DNA of 64,000 bases from DASRHT01 sp035293765 (GCA_035293765.1 DATGMF010000097.1:105075-169074); one strand, 5' to 3'. Shown: positions 17,664 through 27,031, counted from the stretch's first letter. Notes: a model not told the origin generated them from the letters alone. Numbers and translations are program-made.

Positions 17664-18983
17664 CTACGAACCAAACAGAAAGACGGTACCGCCCATCATT
17701 GCATAAAGTAAAATTAAGAGCAGACCTTCCAGCCAGACGAGCTCACCATCCCTGGTGATCTCGCTGAAGAGGAAGGTCGCTAACCCCAGCACAGCCAGTT
17801 CGATGGGACTGAAAACTAAATCAAGGTGCTGCGGCATCAGCAGACTGGCGAGAATCAGGATCGGAGCTACCAGCAGGGCAATCTGAATAGATGAACCGGC
17901 GGAAGCGGCCAGCACCATCCCCATACGCTTATCCAGCGCCATTGATATGGTATTAAAGTACTCGGGGAGCGCGCCTATCAGTGGCACGAAGATCAGCCCT
18001 ACGAATGCTGGATTCCAGCCCAGGATGCTGGTCATTGGCTCTATGGCCCCGACCAGGATCTCCGAAAGAATGGCAACGCCCACTGTTGCTACCAGCAGTA
18101 AGAGCAGCCCTCGCCACAATGGCGGTTTTTCCATTGCCTCTTCTTCCCTCTGGGGTACCTGGCCTTGCTTCGCCGCTAGCGGCGCTGCATTGGTTTTCTC
18201 CTGAGAGGGTGATGCTTTCTCTTGCGTTACATGCTGCCCTGCTTCATGCTCGATAATGGCATCAATGGCGGTATCGAGACGGCGCAGCACGCCACTTTTC
18301 CCCGGCGTCCCGCTCTGAGCCAGATGCTTACGATAGGCCAGCAAGCGCGAGAGCGCCCCGGCAGAACGCATGCTACCTATCGGGTCAAGCTCATCCTCCT
18401 CCCCTCCGCTGTGATTGCGAACGCGAAACACGCTGAAAAGAATCGAAGCCAGGTAGCCCGCCAGGAGCAGGATAGCAATAAAGTTGGAAAGCTCTCCCTC
18501 ATGTAAGCTTGCCAGCGTCGCATTTGCACGAGATCCCAGGAACATCGCAACAGTTGGCAGCAACAGGCCCGCGACACAGAGCGCCAGGAGGGCCGAATAC
18601 TGGCTGGCCGGTCGCGTCGGGAATTGCAGGCGTCCATGCTTGAGGCTACCAACGCAGATCGCCACGCCGAGCACTAATAAGGCGTTGCCCAGAATCGTCC
18701 CGATAATAGACGCGCGCACAACATCTACCAGCCCCTGGTTCAGGGCAAAAATGCCGATGATCAACTCGGTGGCATTGCCAAAGGTAGCAAAGAGCAAGCC
18801 GCCAATACGCTCACCGGTATGCTCCGCGACATCCTCCACAGCCTCGCCGATCAGGGCAGCTAACGGCACAATCCCCAGTGCGGCGACAATAAATAGTACT
18901 ATTGGTGGCAGGCGCAAAAAATCCAGAACAGGAGCCAGTACGGCGAAAACCAGCAGAACATACAACCAGCGGGGCACAGCCAT
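17664..18983 (-). CDS. Ca2+/H+ antiporter (CaCA family, Cax/ChaA-like)
   Basis: A 439-residue membrane protein with two homologous halves of hydrophobic helices separated by an acidic, charged loop (about residues 190-290). The first alpha repeat FATFGNATELIIGIFAL is canonical. The second, GALPEYFNTISMALDKR followed by ASAGSSIQIALLVAP, is more diverged but keeps the acidic residue. It should export Ca2+ or another cation in exchange for protons. It is convergent with the pseudokinase gene with only four bases between the stop codons, so transcripts may collide. Confidence 0.9.
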   Translation of the reverse strand: MAVPRWLYVLLVFAVLAPVLDFLRLPPIVLFIVAALGIVPLAALIGEAVEDVAEHTGERIGGLLFATFGNATELIIGIFALNQGLVDVVRASIIGTILGNALLVLGVAICVGSLKHGRLQFPTRPASQYSALLALCVAGLLLPTVAMFLGSRANATLASLHEGELSNFIAILLLAGYLASILFSVFRVRNHSGGEEDELDPIGSMRSAGALSRLLAYRKHLAQSGTPGKSGVLRRLDTAIDAIIEHEAGQHVTQEKASPSQEKTNAAPLAAKQGQVPQREEEAMEKPPLWRGLLLLLVATVGVAILSEILVGAIEPMTSILGWNPAFVGLIFVPLIGALPEYFNTISMALDKRMGMVLAASAGSSIQIALLVAPILILASLLMPQHLDLVFSPIELAVLGLATFLFSEITRDGELVWLEGLLLILLYAMMGGTVFLFGS

Positions 18984-19096
18984 TCCTCCAGACCATTACT
19001 CAAACTTTTGATGTGACGCATCTCAATGGTATACGTACAAGCGGGTCATTTGGGGTATGTTTTTTGCTCTAAGTCCTATCCATTGCAGCCAGGATA

Positions 19097-19510
19097 TTAA
19101 CGCCATCGTTTAGCTTGCGGCTTTATGCGTGCCTGCTTCTTAGGAGTTGAGAGCAGAGATGTGAGCGTGTAACACTGCTTTCTCAGAGCATCCTTCTCGG
19201 TAGATTGCTCTGTGGCCTCCAGGGAAATCGCGAATATCCACACAGATGCTCGCAGTATGAGTACTTCATTCGCGTCAAACGCGGCAAGTTCTCTCCAGGC
19301 ATTAAGCGTAATCATTCGCTGTATTTTTGCCTGTACTTGTTTGATAGTCTCTATGGCAAAATCTGAATGAGGCAATGGGTACTTTTGCGCCCGAATCATC
19401 TGCTCAAAGGGCATAAGAGCCTTTCTCATAATGACCAGTTGCTCAAGAGTAAGCAGAAGACAAGGAAGCTGCGCTTTCACTGTCCTGCCACGAATGCGGC
19501 GCTTCGCCAT
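19097..19510 (-). CDS. Hypothetical helical protein
   Basis: A 137-residue basic protein with no signal or membrane segment. It is mostly predicted helix (LEQLVIMRKALMPFEQM, ETIKQVQAKIQRMI) with a basic C-terminal tail. I do not recognise a family. A strong GGAGGAG site precedes the ATG. It lies 41 bases after another small protein gene on the same strand; both are more AT-rich than the neighbouring nuo and Cax genes and both adjoin the HTH-Nudix cluster, which suggests an accessory segment. Confidence 0.65.
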   Translation of the reverse strand: MAKRRIRGRTVKAQLPCLLLTLEQLVIMRKALMPFEQMIRAQKYPLPHSDFAIETIKQVQAKIQRMITLNAWRELAAFDANEVLILRASVWIFAISLEATEQSTEKDALRKQCYTLTSLLSTPKKQARIKPQAKRWR

Positions 19511-19551
19511 GTACCATCTCCTCCACGTATTGCTTGCAACTCACGACAATC

Positions 19552-19818
19552 CTAATTCTGTTGGGGTCGGGGATGAGTTTTAAAGGCGCGAGATGGCTGA
19601 AGGCTATTGAGGGTCTCAGCCAAAACCGCTATCGCTTCTTCTGGAGGCATAAGCTTACTTAGCCTTTCGAAGCAAGCTCCGATATTCTCTTGCCGTTGGG
19701 TGATGTACTGGTGTTTCGCTGTCGGCGTGAAGCTGGTAAAGACGCGCTGGCTTGCTTCATACTCCAGCCTGATTTGTTCTCGCAGACGGGCAACTTCGCT
19801 TTTATTGGTCTCATTCAT
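19552..19818 (-). CDS. Hypothetical small protein
   Basis: An 88-residue protein beginning MNETNKSEVARLREQI with a helical, charged N-terminal half and a loop region containing the block ACFERLSKLMPPEEAI. No known motif. It probably forms a two-gene operon with the downstream 137-residue protein and is divergent from the HTH-TPR regulator, which could control it. GAGGGATGGT precedes the start. Confidence 0.65.
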   Translation of the reverse strand: MNETNKSEVARLREQIRLEYEASQRVFTSFTPTAKHQYITQRQENIGACFERLSKLMPPEEAIAVLAETLNSLQPSRAFKTHPRPQQN

Positions 19819-19975
19819 ACCATCCCTCGGTTAGGCTATCAGTGAAGAAATTTGAGCCGTTTCTTTTGTATGGTCAAACATGCCTGCATTGTGATACAGG
19901 ACCAACTTTATCACAGAAGTATTAGTTAACAATGCATGCAAGGGCTGTACTGAAATTTGAGGTGCGCTTTACGAG

Positions 19976-20005
19976 TTGCATAGCAGGCAGCGTCTTCTGT
20001 ATACT
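19976..20005 (+). promoter_or_regulatory. Promoter of the HTH-TPR regulator gene
   Basis: TTGCAT (19976-19981) and TATACT (20000-20005) are separated by 18 bases, a reasonable sigma-A-type promoter. It lies 38 bases before the start at 20044. Confidence 0.55.
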
Positions 20006-20043
20006 CTTGACAAGAAAAAGTACCAGAGAAGGATGGGTATACA

Positions 20044-21603
20044 ATGGTGGATTATGTTGATTGGGTACGCTTTGGTCTGCCCTCTCCATTCGAGACGGGA
20101 AAGGATGGCTTTCCCCGCCCAGGGAAAGCCACAAGCTATTATCGGGAACAAAGAAAGCTTGCCGATGCTACCTGGACTCAGAAACGTCTGGCCCAGGAGT
20201 TAAGTTTGACGGAAAGGGCGATATGCTATCTGGAGAGTCACGACGTTGGACTTGATTCGATTTTCCTTCGCCGCAGACTGGCAGTTTTGTTCGATATTCC
20301 CCCCGTTCTCTTCGGGCTGGCCTCCCTTGAAGGTGAAATCGATCCTGGACAGATCGTCAAACAGTACCGTAAGATGAAGCCCAAAGAAGACCCCTTACAC
20401 AGCCAAAAAGGACTCGCAAGATCGCTCAGTCTGACGGAGAAAGCCATACGAGATATGGAAAAAAGGAATATCGGGCTAGACTCCATCACACGTCGCCGGG
20501 TACTGGCACATCTTCTCGCTATTCCACCAGCTGCTTTAGGCATTATCACTCTTGAAGAAGTTCTGCTCCGGCAGCAGCAGGCAGCACCAATTATGTCACT
20601 TGCTGGAGCACAAAGAGAAAAAGAAGCCATATTCGATATTGCCTGCTATAAAGAGTGCCTCAAAACTCTTTGGGACCGCAACCATACCAACACTGCTCAA
20701 GACCGTATGGCACACATTGTCGCCGATATGACGGGTCTTGCCACTGCTTTACCCTATATAAGTGGGGATGATGAGAAAGAGGTGCGAGCAGTTCTCTGTC
20801 GTTATCACCAACTCTATGCTCATATCTTGCGCGATCAGGGTCGATACGACCTGGCATTAGCCGAACTAGAGAAGGCAGCCATTTTAGCCCAAAGGGCAGA
20901 AAATCCCCACTTGCTTGTGGTGACATTCCTTCGGATCGGGAGCGTTCTCCGCGATAGAGGGGCTGTGACCTTTGCGCAAGCAAAGATAGAGGCTGCAAGA
21001 GGGAATAGTACAGGCGCGAATCAGAAAAAGCTACAAGCGAACGCTGATTATCTGGCAGCTCTCGACCACTATACCAGGGTACGAGATCTCAGGCGGGTTC
21101 CCAGAGCGTTACATGGTGTGTTGCTGTTCGATGAGGGATATGCCCTGGCACATCTGGCACAGGGAAATCAGGATGCGAGACGAGCCGCACTTGCTCGTCT
21201 CAAGGCTGGCGGAAAGCTCATCGCAGAGACAAAAGGAATACTTGAGGATGAGTTCTCAATTAGGATAACCGAGCGAACCTATCATAACACCAAAGCTGCT
21301 GCTTTACTGGCAGCAGGCTGGCCCCGCGAAGCCCTTCAAGAACTTACAGACTTGATGGATCTTCCTATAGAAGAGGACATGACAAGGCAAAATGCCTACA
21401 CCGATTATCTCTGGTCACAAGCCTATGCCGATCTGGGGTTGATCGACGCCGCTGCAACGCCAGCGCAAGATGCTTTAGTCAGAATGAAACAGATTAAGTC
21501 AAGCATTCACATTATGCGCATCGCCGGATTACAAGGACAATTGAGCCTGCTTGATAACAAACACATTGAGGTCATTCGATTAGGCGTGATGGTCAACTCA
21601 TGA
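20044..21603 (+). CDS. Regulator with two tandem HTH segments and a TPR-like domain
   Basis: A 519-residue protein. Residues about 38-90 and 120-165 are two related helix-turn-helix segments. The first contains WTQKRLAQELSLTERAI then GLDSI and RRRLAVLF; the second contains HSQKGLARSLSLTEKAI then GLDSI and RRRVLAHLL. This indicates an internal duplication. From about residue 230 to the end is an all-helical TPR-like region (DQGRYDLALAELEKAAILAQ). Such proteins sense a ligand or peptide through the TPR part and bind DNA. It heads a cluster with the Nudix gene, whose start follows after 10 bases. Confidence 0.82.
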   Translation: MVDYVDWVRFGLPSPFETGKDGFPRPGKATSYYREQRKLADATWTQKRLAQELSLTERAICYLESHDVGLDSIFLRRRLAVLFDIPPVLFGLASLEGEIDPGQIVKQYRKMKPKEDPLHSQKGLARSLSLTEKAIRDMEKRNIGLDSITRRRVLAHLLAIPPAALGIITLEEVLLRQQQAAPIMSLAGAQREKEAIFDIACYKECLKTLWDRNHTNTAQDRMAHIVADMTGLATALPYISGDDEKEVRAVLCRYHQLYAHILRDQGRYDLALAELEKAAILAQRAENPHLLVVTFLRIGSVLRDRGAVTFAQAKIEAARGNSTGANQKKLQANADYLAALDHYTRVRDLRRVPRALHGVLLFDEGYALAHLAQGNQDARRAALARLKAGGKLIAETKGILEDEFSIRITERTYHNTKAAALLAAGWPREALQELTDLMDLPIEEDMTRQNAYTDYLWSQAYADLGLIDAAATPAQDALVRMKQIKSSIHIMRIAGLQGQLSLLDNKHIEVIRLGVMVNS

Positions 21604-21613
21604 AGGAGGAAAA

Positions 21614-22180
21614 ATGTACTGGCAACCTGTCAAGGAGTATCCGAACCATCAGTACGTGACTGGCAGGCAACATAAACCAGGAACGTTCATGTCGGATTCA
21701 ACCTATGCGGAAGCGTTGGATGCTCTCGTTATTTGTTGCGCTGATGCCGCTATTCTTCATCAAGGATTGTGGTTGATTGCTAAACGGGCATGGCAACCTC
21801 AACCCGACTGGTGGGTGATCGGCGGACGGATGCGCAAAGGAGAACTGATTGAGCAAGCATTACGGCGCAATTTACGGCGCGAATTGCATCTTGATATTCC
21901 CGAAGACCGTCTCCGCTCTATCATCGGCTACTACAATCTGATCTGGGATACAAGAGCACAGGAGCCAACGACGAACGGTTGCCAGATGTTCTCAATCACT
22001 ACAGCCGTTCAACTTACCGATGAAGAAAAAGCCCGTATCCAGCTCAACGAAGAGTATGCCGATTCTCAATGGGCAGAGCCTTTACATATCATAGAGCATG
22101 CTGACCAATTTCACCCATATCTTGTGCAGGTGGCACGGGATATCATTGGATATAAAACAGCGAAAGCGCAGAATATATGA
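21614..22180 (+). CDS. Nudix-fold hydrolase with altered Nudix box (GDP-mannose hydrolase-like)
   Basis: A 188-residue protein with a Nudix fold. The box region reads GGRMRKGELIEQALRRN then LRRELHL (around residues 75-98). The G and first E of the consensus are kept, but the REUxEE core is RNLRRE, so two of three catalytic-helix glutamates are lost. GDP-mannose mannosyl hydrolases have a similarly altered box, so a nucleotide-sugar substrate is possible. AAGGAGG precedes the ATG. Its stop overlaps the next start as ATGA, so it is coupled to the membrane protein. Confidence 0.8.
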   Translation: MYWQPVKEYPNHQYVTGRQHKPGTFMSDSTYAEALDALVICCADAAILHQGLWLIAKRAWQPQPDWWVIGGRMRKGELIEQALRRNLRRELHLDIPEDRLRSIIGYYNLIWDTRAQEPTTNGCQMFSITTAVQLTDEEKARIQLNEEYADSQWAEPLHIIEHADQFHPYLVQVARDIIGYKTAKAQNI

Positions 22181-22977
22181 GACGCGATTTACTATCCAGA
22201 TTACGCACCAATGGAGTTTTTTATCTGCTTGGCGCGTTGCTCCTGCTGCTGGGGATTCCGCTCTACCAGCTTCTGATTCTGACGCCCCTGAGCTATAGTC
22301 TCGCCCTCAACGCGACCCAGGCAGGGAATTTTACACCCTACCTGAGTTGGATCGCCACCCATAATCTCCCGTTTCTGCTCTACCGCATCCTGCTCGTCCT
22401 TGCCTACTCACTGATATTGACGCTGCCCTTCTCCCTTTTTCGCATCATCATTGCACAAGAGCTGATGGATCAGAGGGAACGGGAAGAGCAGGAAGGAGGA
22501 GAAGCTGATGCAACGCTGGTGGAGGCGTGGCGCGGCAAAGGCTTCGCGGTAATCGCTGCCTGGGCCGGACTTTTTGGCCTGATCGCCTACATCCTGGGTA
22601 CACTGGGCAGCACAACCTACCTGCTGTTCGTGAGCAACGGCTTCACGCCGAGCACGCCAGTACCAGGAAATTTCACGACCATCGCCAGTATTTTCCCGCT
22701 TATCTCGAATACGGCTGGCACCGGACTACTCGCCATCTCAACGCTATTTTTCGGCGCCTTTATCGCCCGCAGAGGGCTTCAACTCTGGCCCGGGAGCTGG
22801 GTGGCCTTTGCTTATCTGGCGCTGGCAGTCGCGGCCCTTTTGAGCGGGGCCGCCGTAGAGGTTGCCAGCGCGCCAGTCACAGGGCAGGCGGCGCTGGTCG
22901 CACCGGCAACGGTATTATTCGCGCTCTGGGTATTCTGGCTGGGTTTTATGCTGGTACGCCTCAAACCCGAAGCATAG
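22177..22977 (+). CDS. Hypothetical six- or seven-helix membrane protein
   Basis: A 266-residue protein with hydrophobic segments around residues 13-35, 60-90, 120-145, 165-190, 205-230 and 238-260, and a charged cytoplasmic stretch at about residues 90-112 (MDQREREEQEGGEAD). No family recognised. The ATG overlaps the Nudix stop by four bases, so it is translated with it. It is visibly more GC-rich than the regulator and Nudix genes before it, so the cluster may be a recent join. Confidence 0.75.
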   Translation: MRRDLLSRLRTNGVFYLLGALLLLLGIPLYQLLILTPLSYSLALNATQAGNFTPYLSWIATHNLPFLLYRILLVLAYSLILTLPFSLFRIIIAQELMDQREREEQEGGEADATLVEAWRGKGFAVIAAWAGLFGLIAYILGTLGSTTYLLFVSNGFTPSTPVPGNFTTIASIFPLISNTAGTGLLAISTLFFGAFIARRGLQLWPGSWVAFAYLALAVAALLSGAAVEVASAPVTGQAALVAPATVLFALWVFWLGFMLVRLKPEA

Positions 22978-22992
22978 CCAAAAAAGCTGAGC

Positions 22993-23072
22993 GCCCCACA
23001 GGGCAACCGCGATGACCGTGCCCCACGCTGCGACGGATGGGTAAGGGCAATGCCTTGCGCTTGCCCTGTGGG
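22993..23072. repeat. Diverged module A inverted pair between convergent genes
   Basis: CCCCACAGGGCAA at the left (from 22993) and TTGCCCTGTGGGG at the right (to 23072) form an inverted repeat. The right half, TAAGGGCAATGCC then TTGCGCTTGCCCTG, is a diverged copy of the 27-base unit. It fills the gap between the membrane protein gene (+) and the aldo/keto reductase (-) and may stop transcription from both sides. Confidence 0.65.
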
Positions 23073-23104
23073 GGTGCTTCATTGGCTAAAATCCGCCAGA
23101 AAGG

Positions 23105-24073
23105 CTACTTAGCGGGCAGCCAGGGACGTGCCGCCTGCGCAATCTGGTCAAGCTCTTCTGGCGTCAAACGCCAGCCGATGCTGCCCGCATTTTCTTTGGC
23201 CTGCCTGGCATTTTTCGCGCCCGGGATCGGGATAATGCACTCATCCTTGCTCACAAGCCAGTTTAGCGCAACCTGACCGAGCGTTTTATCGTGCGCTTGA
23301 GCCACCTTCGACATTACCTCGAACAACGGCTCCATCTTCTGACGCTTTGCCTTGCTCATAGGAGCCATAAAGCGGCGAATGCCCGGAGGAGTGGTCGCAT
23401 CTGGATTGCTCACGCGAAACTTTCCGGTCAGCAAGCCCTGTTCCAGCGGGCTATAGGCGATCAAAGCCACATTCAGTTCGCGACAGGCGTCCAGCACGCC
23501 GTTTGCCTCTGGCTTGCGATACAGGAGGCTATAATGCACCTGGTTGGAGGCCAGAGGAATATTGTGACGGGCAAGGCGCTGATGAGCTTTACGCATTAAA
23601 CTGGCGCTATAGTTGCTCACGCCCACCGCTCGCACCTTGCCGGAACGCACCGCCTCCGCCAGCACATCCATCAGCGGATTGACTCCTATGACGGTGACAG
23701 GAAAATGGATCTGGTACAGGTCAATCTGCTCGACGCCCAGCCGCTGCAAGCTGTTATCCAGCGATTTGAGCAGGGCGCGAGCGGAAATATGACCGATGGG
23801 AGCAAACTTGCTGGCGATAATAATCGGGCGTTCGTCCGCTCGCCTGCACTCGCCTAAAATACGCTCCGACTCGCCACTGCCATAAATCTCGGCGGTATCA
23901 AAAAAGTTGAGGCCCGCATCCAGGCAGGCACGATACGCCTGCGTAATGTCGTCTCGTGTATGATCTTTGCCATAGTTCCAGAAGCGCGTATCCCCCCAGC
24001 TCCATATGCCCACCCCTAGCGACGGCACCACAATGCCTGACGCTCCAAGCTGACGCTGATCAAGTTGTATCAT
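23105..24073 (-). CDS. Aldo/keto reductase
   Basis: A 322-residue NADPH-dependent oxidoreductase of the aldo/keto reductase superfamily (TIM barrel). The active-site Asp and Tyr lie in NFFDTAEIYGSGESE (around residues 54-68), Lys in IIASKFAP and His in LYQIHFP. VGVSNYSA and the C-terminal IPIPGAKNARQ cofactor-binding motif are present. The substrate cannot be told from sequence. AGAGG lies 6 bases before the ATG. It is a single-gene unit on the minus strand. Confidence 0.9.
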   Translation of the reverse strand: MIQLDQRQLGASGIVVPSLGVGIWSWGDTRFWNYGKDHTRDDITQAYRACLDAGLNFFDTAEIYGSGESERILGECRRADERPIIIASKFAPIGHISARALLKSLDNSLQRLGVEQIDLYQIHFPVTVIGVNPLMDVLAEAVRSGKVRAVGVSNYSASLMRKAHQRLARHNIPLASNQVHYSLLYRKPEANGVLDACRELNVALIAYSPLEQGLLTGKFRVSNPDATTPPGIRRFMAPMSKAKRQKMEPLFEVMSKVAQAHDKTLGQVALNWLVSKDECIIPIPGAKNARQAKENAGSIGWRLTPEELDQIAQAARPWLPAK

Positions 24074-24190
24074 TAGTAACCTCTTATCTTATGGAATGAG
24101 AAAATACACCGGATTAAGTAGAGTACCCATTTCTTATCATAGCACTGGTAACGGCTTCCAGACAAACGCCGATAGAGCGTGAGAGACAAC

Positions 24191-24228
24191 AAAAAGCCAG
24201 GATAGACAACGGATTGCTGCATCCTGGC
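24191..24228 (-). terminator. Intrinsic terminator of the TPR gene
   Basis: On the minus strand GCCAGGAT (24221-24228) pairs with ATCCTGGC (24196-24203) across a 17-base loop and is followed by TTTTTG. It lies 28 bases after the stop of the TPR protein gene. Confidence 0.8.
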
Positions 24229-24255
24229 CGATATCAGTTACTTATACACAACGTT

Positions 24256-25383
24256 TCATTTTTCCACAAGTTGCTTTTTAGATAACGCTTCATAGCCGGA
24301 GCGCCAGCACTCGATGGCCTCCTCCACACGTCCCAGTTCCTCCAGAGCCTGAGCGCGATAGCCGTATACTTCAGCAATATCGGGATAGGCACGAGCTATA
24401 GTCAGTTGGACCCGGGCCTGATCGAACCAGGCGGCGGCCTCTTCCAGCAATTCTTTGCGGCGCGCACCTTCGGAGCGCCGCGCCTCTTCCAGAGCCACTT
24501 TACCGATCACATTATAAGTGCCACCCTGACAATAGGGATCTTCCACCCGAGCCAGCACATCAACGGCTGCGTGACTATGGTTTTTAGCCTCTTCTATCTG
24601 CCCCTGGATCAGGCTTAGATCGGCCAGTGCCGCGCGATTTAGTACTATCATCTGGAAATTATTATCGCGGGTAGCAATAGTTAACGATTGCGTATAATGC
24701 TCAGATGCTTGTTGATAATCCTTAGAGGAGATGCAAATCCGCCCCAGCAGGTTATGCGTACGAGCGATCATGAGTTGATCCGTCCGTTGCTCAAAGAGCT
24801 GGAGCGCCTCCTGAGCCGCGTGGGAGGCTTTAGGGTAATCGACAGCGCGCAGGTAAGCATCTGCCAGTCCGAAATAAACGTGAGGGATTTCTTCTTCGTG
24901 ATTGTAATGTCGGCATTGCCGCAAAGCCTCTTCATAGTGCTGGATGGCGGGTGCATACAACCCTCGCATGCTACAGGCCATCGCCAGCGAGCAACGTGCT
25001 TTAATACGTACGGCAGGGAGATGAACACGCCGGTCATGCAAAACCTTGAGGCAATAGGTAAAATGTAACGAGGCATCTTCAAAATGAGCAAGGGCAACCG
25101 CGGCCAGGCCGAGGTACAATAGACAGAAAGCAATGCGTTCTCGCTCTAAGAGCGCCTCCGGGGCATCCCACTGCTTTATCAGCGGTCTAAGGGCCTGGAG
25201 TGCTTCGTTCCACTGTTTTCGCTGAACGTAACACCATGCTAACAAATATGCAACATCCTGTTGCTGTTTTTCATCTTCCACCCGAATTGCCTGGATCGCT
25301 TCCAACGCTGCATCGTTCTGCCCCTCTTCTAAAAGGAGGCGGGTGCGATACAGCAACATCTGGCCATCCGCATTCTGGATCAT
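24256..25383 (-). CDS. TPR-repeat protein
   Basis: A 375-residue cytoplasmic protein of tandem tetratricopeptide repeats. Examples are YAPAIQHYEEALRQCRHYN, YPKASHAAQEALQLFEQRT and YQQASEHYTQSLTIATRDN. It has no attached DNA-binding or catalytic domain and should be a protein-interaction module. The start is set by GGGAGGAAAG before the ATG at 25381-25383; a longer frame from 25536 would run through the promoter. A hairpin terminator follows it. Confidence 0.85.
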   Translation of the reverse strand: MIQNADGQMLLYRTRLLLEEGQNDAALEAIQAIRVEDEKQQQDVAYLLAWCYVQRKQWNEALQALRPLIKQWDAPEALLERERIAFCLLYLGLAAVALAHFEDASLHFTYCLKVLHDRRVHLPAVRIKARCSLAMACSMRGLYAPAIQHYEEALRQCRHYNHEEEIPHVYFGLADAYLRAVDYPKASHAAQEALQLFEQRTDQLMIARTHNLLGRICISSKDYQQASEHYTQSLTIATRDNNFQMIVLNRAALADLSLIQGQIEEAKNHSHAAVDVLARVEDPYCQGGTYNVIGKVALEEARRSEGARRKELLEEAAAWFDQARVQLTIARAYPDIAEVYGYRAQALEELGRVEEAIECWRSGYEALSKKQLVEK

Positions 25384-25414
25384 GAGCGCTTTCCTCCCTG
25401 ATAAAATAAGTGCA

Positions 25415-25425
25415 ATTATAGCACA
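25415..25425 (-). promoter_or_regulatory. Extended -10 promoter of the TPR gene
   Basis: On the minus strand the sequence reads TGTGCTATAAT, an extended -10 about 32 bases before the ATG. The TGTGCTATA part is shared with the sites near 34704 and 35967. Confidence 0.6.
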
Positions 25426-25941
25426 CTTGAGGAGGGTGAAGTAGCCTTTTTGGGGGATAGGGAAGAAATTGCTATAGGTAAAAACTCCCAAAAAAGAATA
25501 CAACGGGAGATCTTGGTTTCCCACCACCGCGCCCACAAAGTGGAGGGGAGATTCCCGTTAGACACAGTATAACGTAATAGTCGCATTTACACAAGAGCTT
25601 AGTACTTACAGTTAATAAATTTCGTAGTTCTCATTGCGGCATATATACCAATTGGTGGGGGAGGGTTGCGTTTTTATCGCTTGCGCCACTGGTAGGCCCG
25701 TGGTAGACTGTTGAGTGTGGACCATGAATCTTGATAGCTTCCGCGCCACAGGGCAACCGGTAGCTCCCCGATTCATCGAGGGAGGTGCCCCCCGGAGCGC
25801 GGGATCGAAGTATTCAAGATAGCCTTACCTGAAAGGATTGCATATCTGTGCTGTGACGCCTCACCTTATTTAGTAGTTGGTGAGCTTGCATTGGTCTTCG
25901 TCTATTCGTAGGAATGTATTGTGTAGGAAGAGGATTGTATT
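25426..25941. other. Intergenic region with inverted repeat and repeat module copies
   Basis: No gene is seen. AACGGGA (about 25502-25508) and TCCCGTT (about 25553-25559) enclose a 44-base segment with further short pairings, a possible structured leader or divergent regulatory site. At 25749-25778 is a fusion of the module A end (CAGGGCAACCG) and module B (GTAGCTCCCCGATTCATCG). The yvcK promoter is not clear. Confidence 0.5.
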
Positions 25942-27024
25942 GTGGAAATCAAACCTGGAATCAGCCGCAGGAGATACACCGTGCAAGGGAATCATCGTGC
26001 CGGAGACAGATTTGCAGGACGCCGGGTGGTGACGATTGGCGGAGGGTCAGGAACATTTTCTGTTCTTTCACATTTAAAAAAATACCCCATGAACATTAGC
26101 GCCGTAGTGACAATGTCGGATAGTGGGGGAAGTTCCCGTCGTCTCATGGATGAATTCCGACGGCAGCTCCCATTAGGAGATTTACGCATGTCGCTAGTCG
26201 CACTGGCGCGCAACGGCGCTCTGTGGCGAGAAGTGTTCATGCACCGTTTTGAGCGTACCGAGGAACAAGAAGAGGAGCCGACTAACGGAGGCGTTGCCGG
26301 GCATAGCCTGGGCAATCTCATCCTGAAGGGGCTTCAGGATATTAATAATGGCGACCTCTTGCTTGCCATCGAAGATGCGCAGGAGCTATTAGACACGGCA
26401 GGCAATGTCTTGCCAGTGACACTAACTCAGACAGCTATTTGCGCCGATCTGGAGGATGGCACGACCATTTGCGGCGAAACCGATATCGATACGCGCGGCA
26501 AGAAAGCGTTAGCATCAGGCTCGCCCACGCCCTTATCCCCCATTGTACGTTTGCGCATGGTACCGGAGAACGCCCCGGCCTGTCCTCAGGCTGTACGGGC
26601 AATCCGTCGTGCCGATACCATCATCATCGGTCCTGGTGATCTTTATAGCAGCCTGCTGCCCAATCTTCTCGTCCCTGAGATAGCGCGGGCCGTGCGCGAA
26701 TCGGACGCTGAGAAGGTCTATGTGTGCAATCTCATGACCAAATATGGCGAAACCTATGGGTATAAAGCTTCCGATTTTGTGAACACGATCCATCAGTATC
26801 TGGGGGCGCGGGTTGACCGCGTACTGGTAAACGACGGGCCATTCTCGCCGGAAGTGCTAAAAACGTACTTGGAGGAGAAAGATGAACCGGTGCCGGTAGA
26901 TCGTTCGCGCCTGGCGCGGCTCGTACCCAATATCGTCATTGAGCACCTGAACCTGGAAGGCGATACATTGGCGCGCCACGACCCCGAGCGGCTGGTGCGA
27001 GCAATCTTTCAGGCTGATTATTAA
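25942..27024 (+). CDS. yvcK: YvcK-family gluconeogenesis/morphogenesis factor
   Basis: A 360-residue protein of the YvcK/CofD-like fold. VVTIGGGSGTFSVLSHLKK near the N-terminus is the nucleotide-sugar-binding signature, followed by TMSDSGGSSRRLMDEF, PLGDLRMSL and HSLGNLIL. IIIGPGDLYSSLLPNLLV is also typical. YvcK proteins bind UDP-sugars and are needed for growth on gluconeogenic carbon and for cell shape. Here the gene is not next to rapZ or whiA. The start is either GTG 25942 (GAGGA upstream) or GTG 25981 (AGGAG seven bases upstream); the second gives a more typical N-terminus. Confidence 0.92.
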   Translation: MEIKPGISRRRYTVQGNHRAGDRFAGRRVVTIGGGSGTFSVLSHLKKYPMNISAVVTMSDSGGSSRRLMDEFRRQLPLGDLRMSLVALARNGALWREVFMHRFERTEEQEEEPTNGGVAGHSLGNLILKGLQDINNGDLLLAIEDAQELLDTAGNVLPVTLTQTAICADLEDGTTICGETDIDTRGKKALASGSPTPLSPIVRLRMVPENAPACPQAVRAIRRADTIIIGPGDLYSSLLPNLLVPEIARAVRESDAEKVYVCNLMTKYGETYGYKASDFVNTIHQYLGARVDRVLVNDGPFSPEVLKTYLEEKDEPVPVDRSRLARLVPNIVIEHLNLEGDTLARHDPERLVRAIFQADY

Positions 27025-27031
27025 CGCGTGC

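Noticed and set aside
21614..22180. MutT-type 8-oxo-dGTP hydrolase
   Set aside because: The REUxEE core is altered (RNLRRE), which does not fit an active MutT; a GDP-mannose-hydrolase-like call fits better.
24256..25536. Longer TPR protein starting at 25536
   Set aside because: The extra 51 residues would read through the extended -10 promoter; the ATG at 25381-25383 has a strong ribosome binding site.
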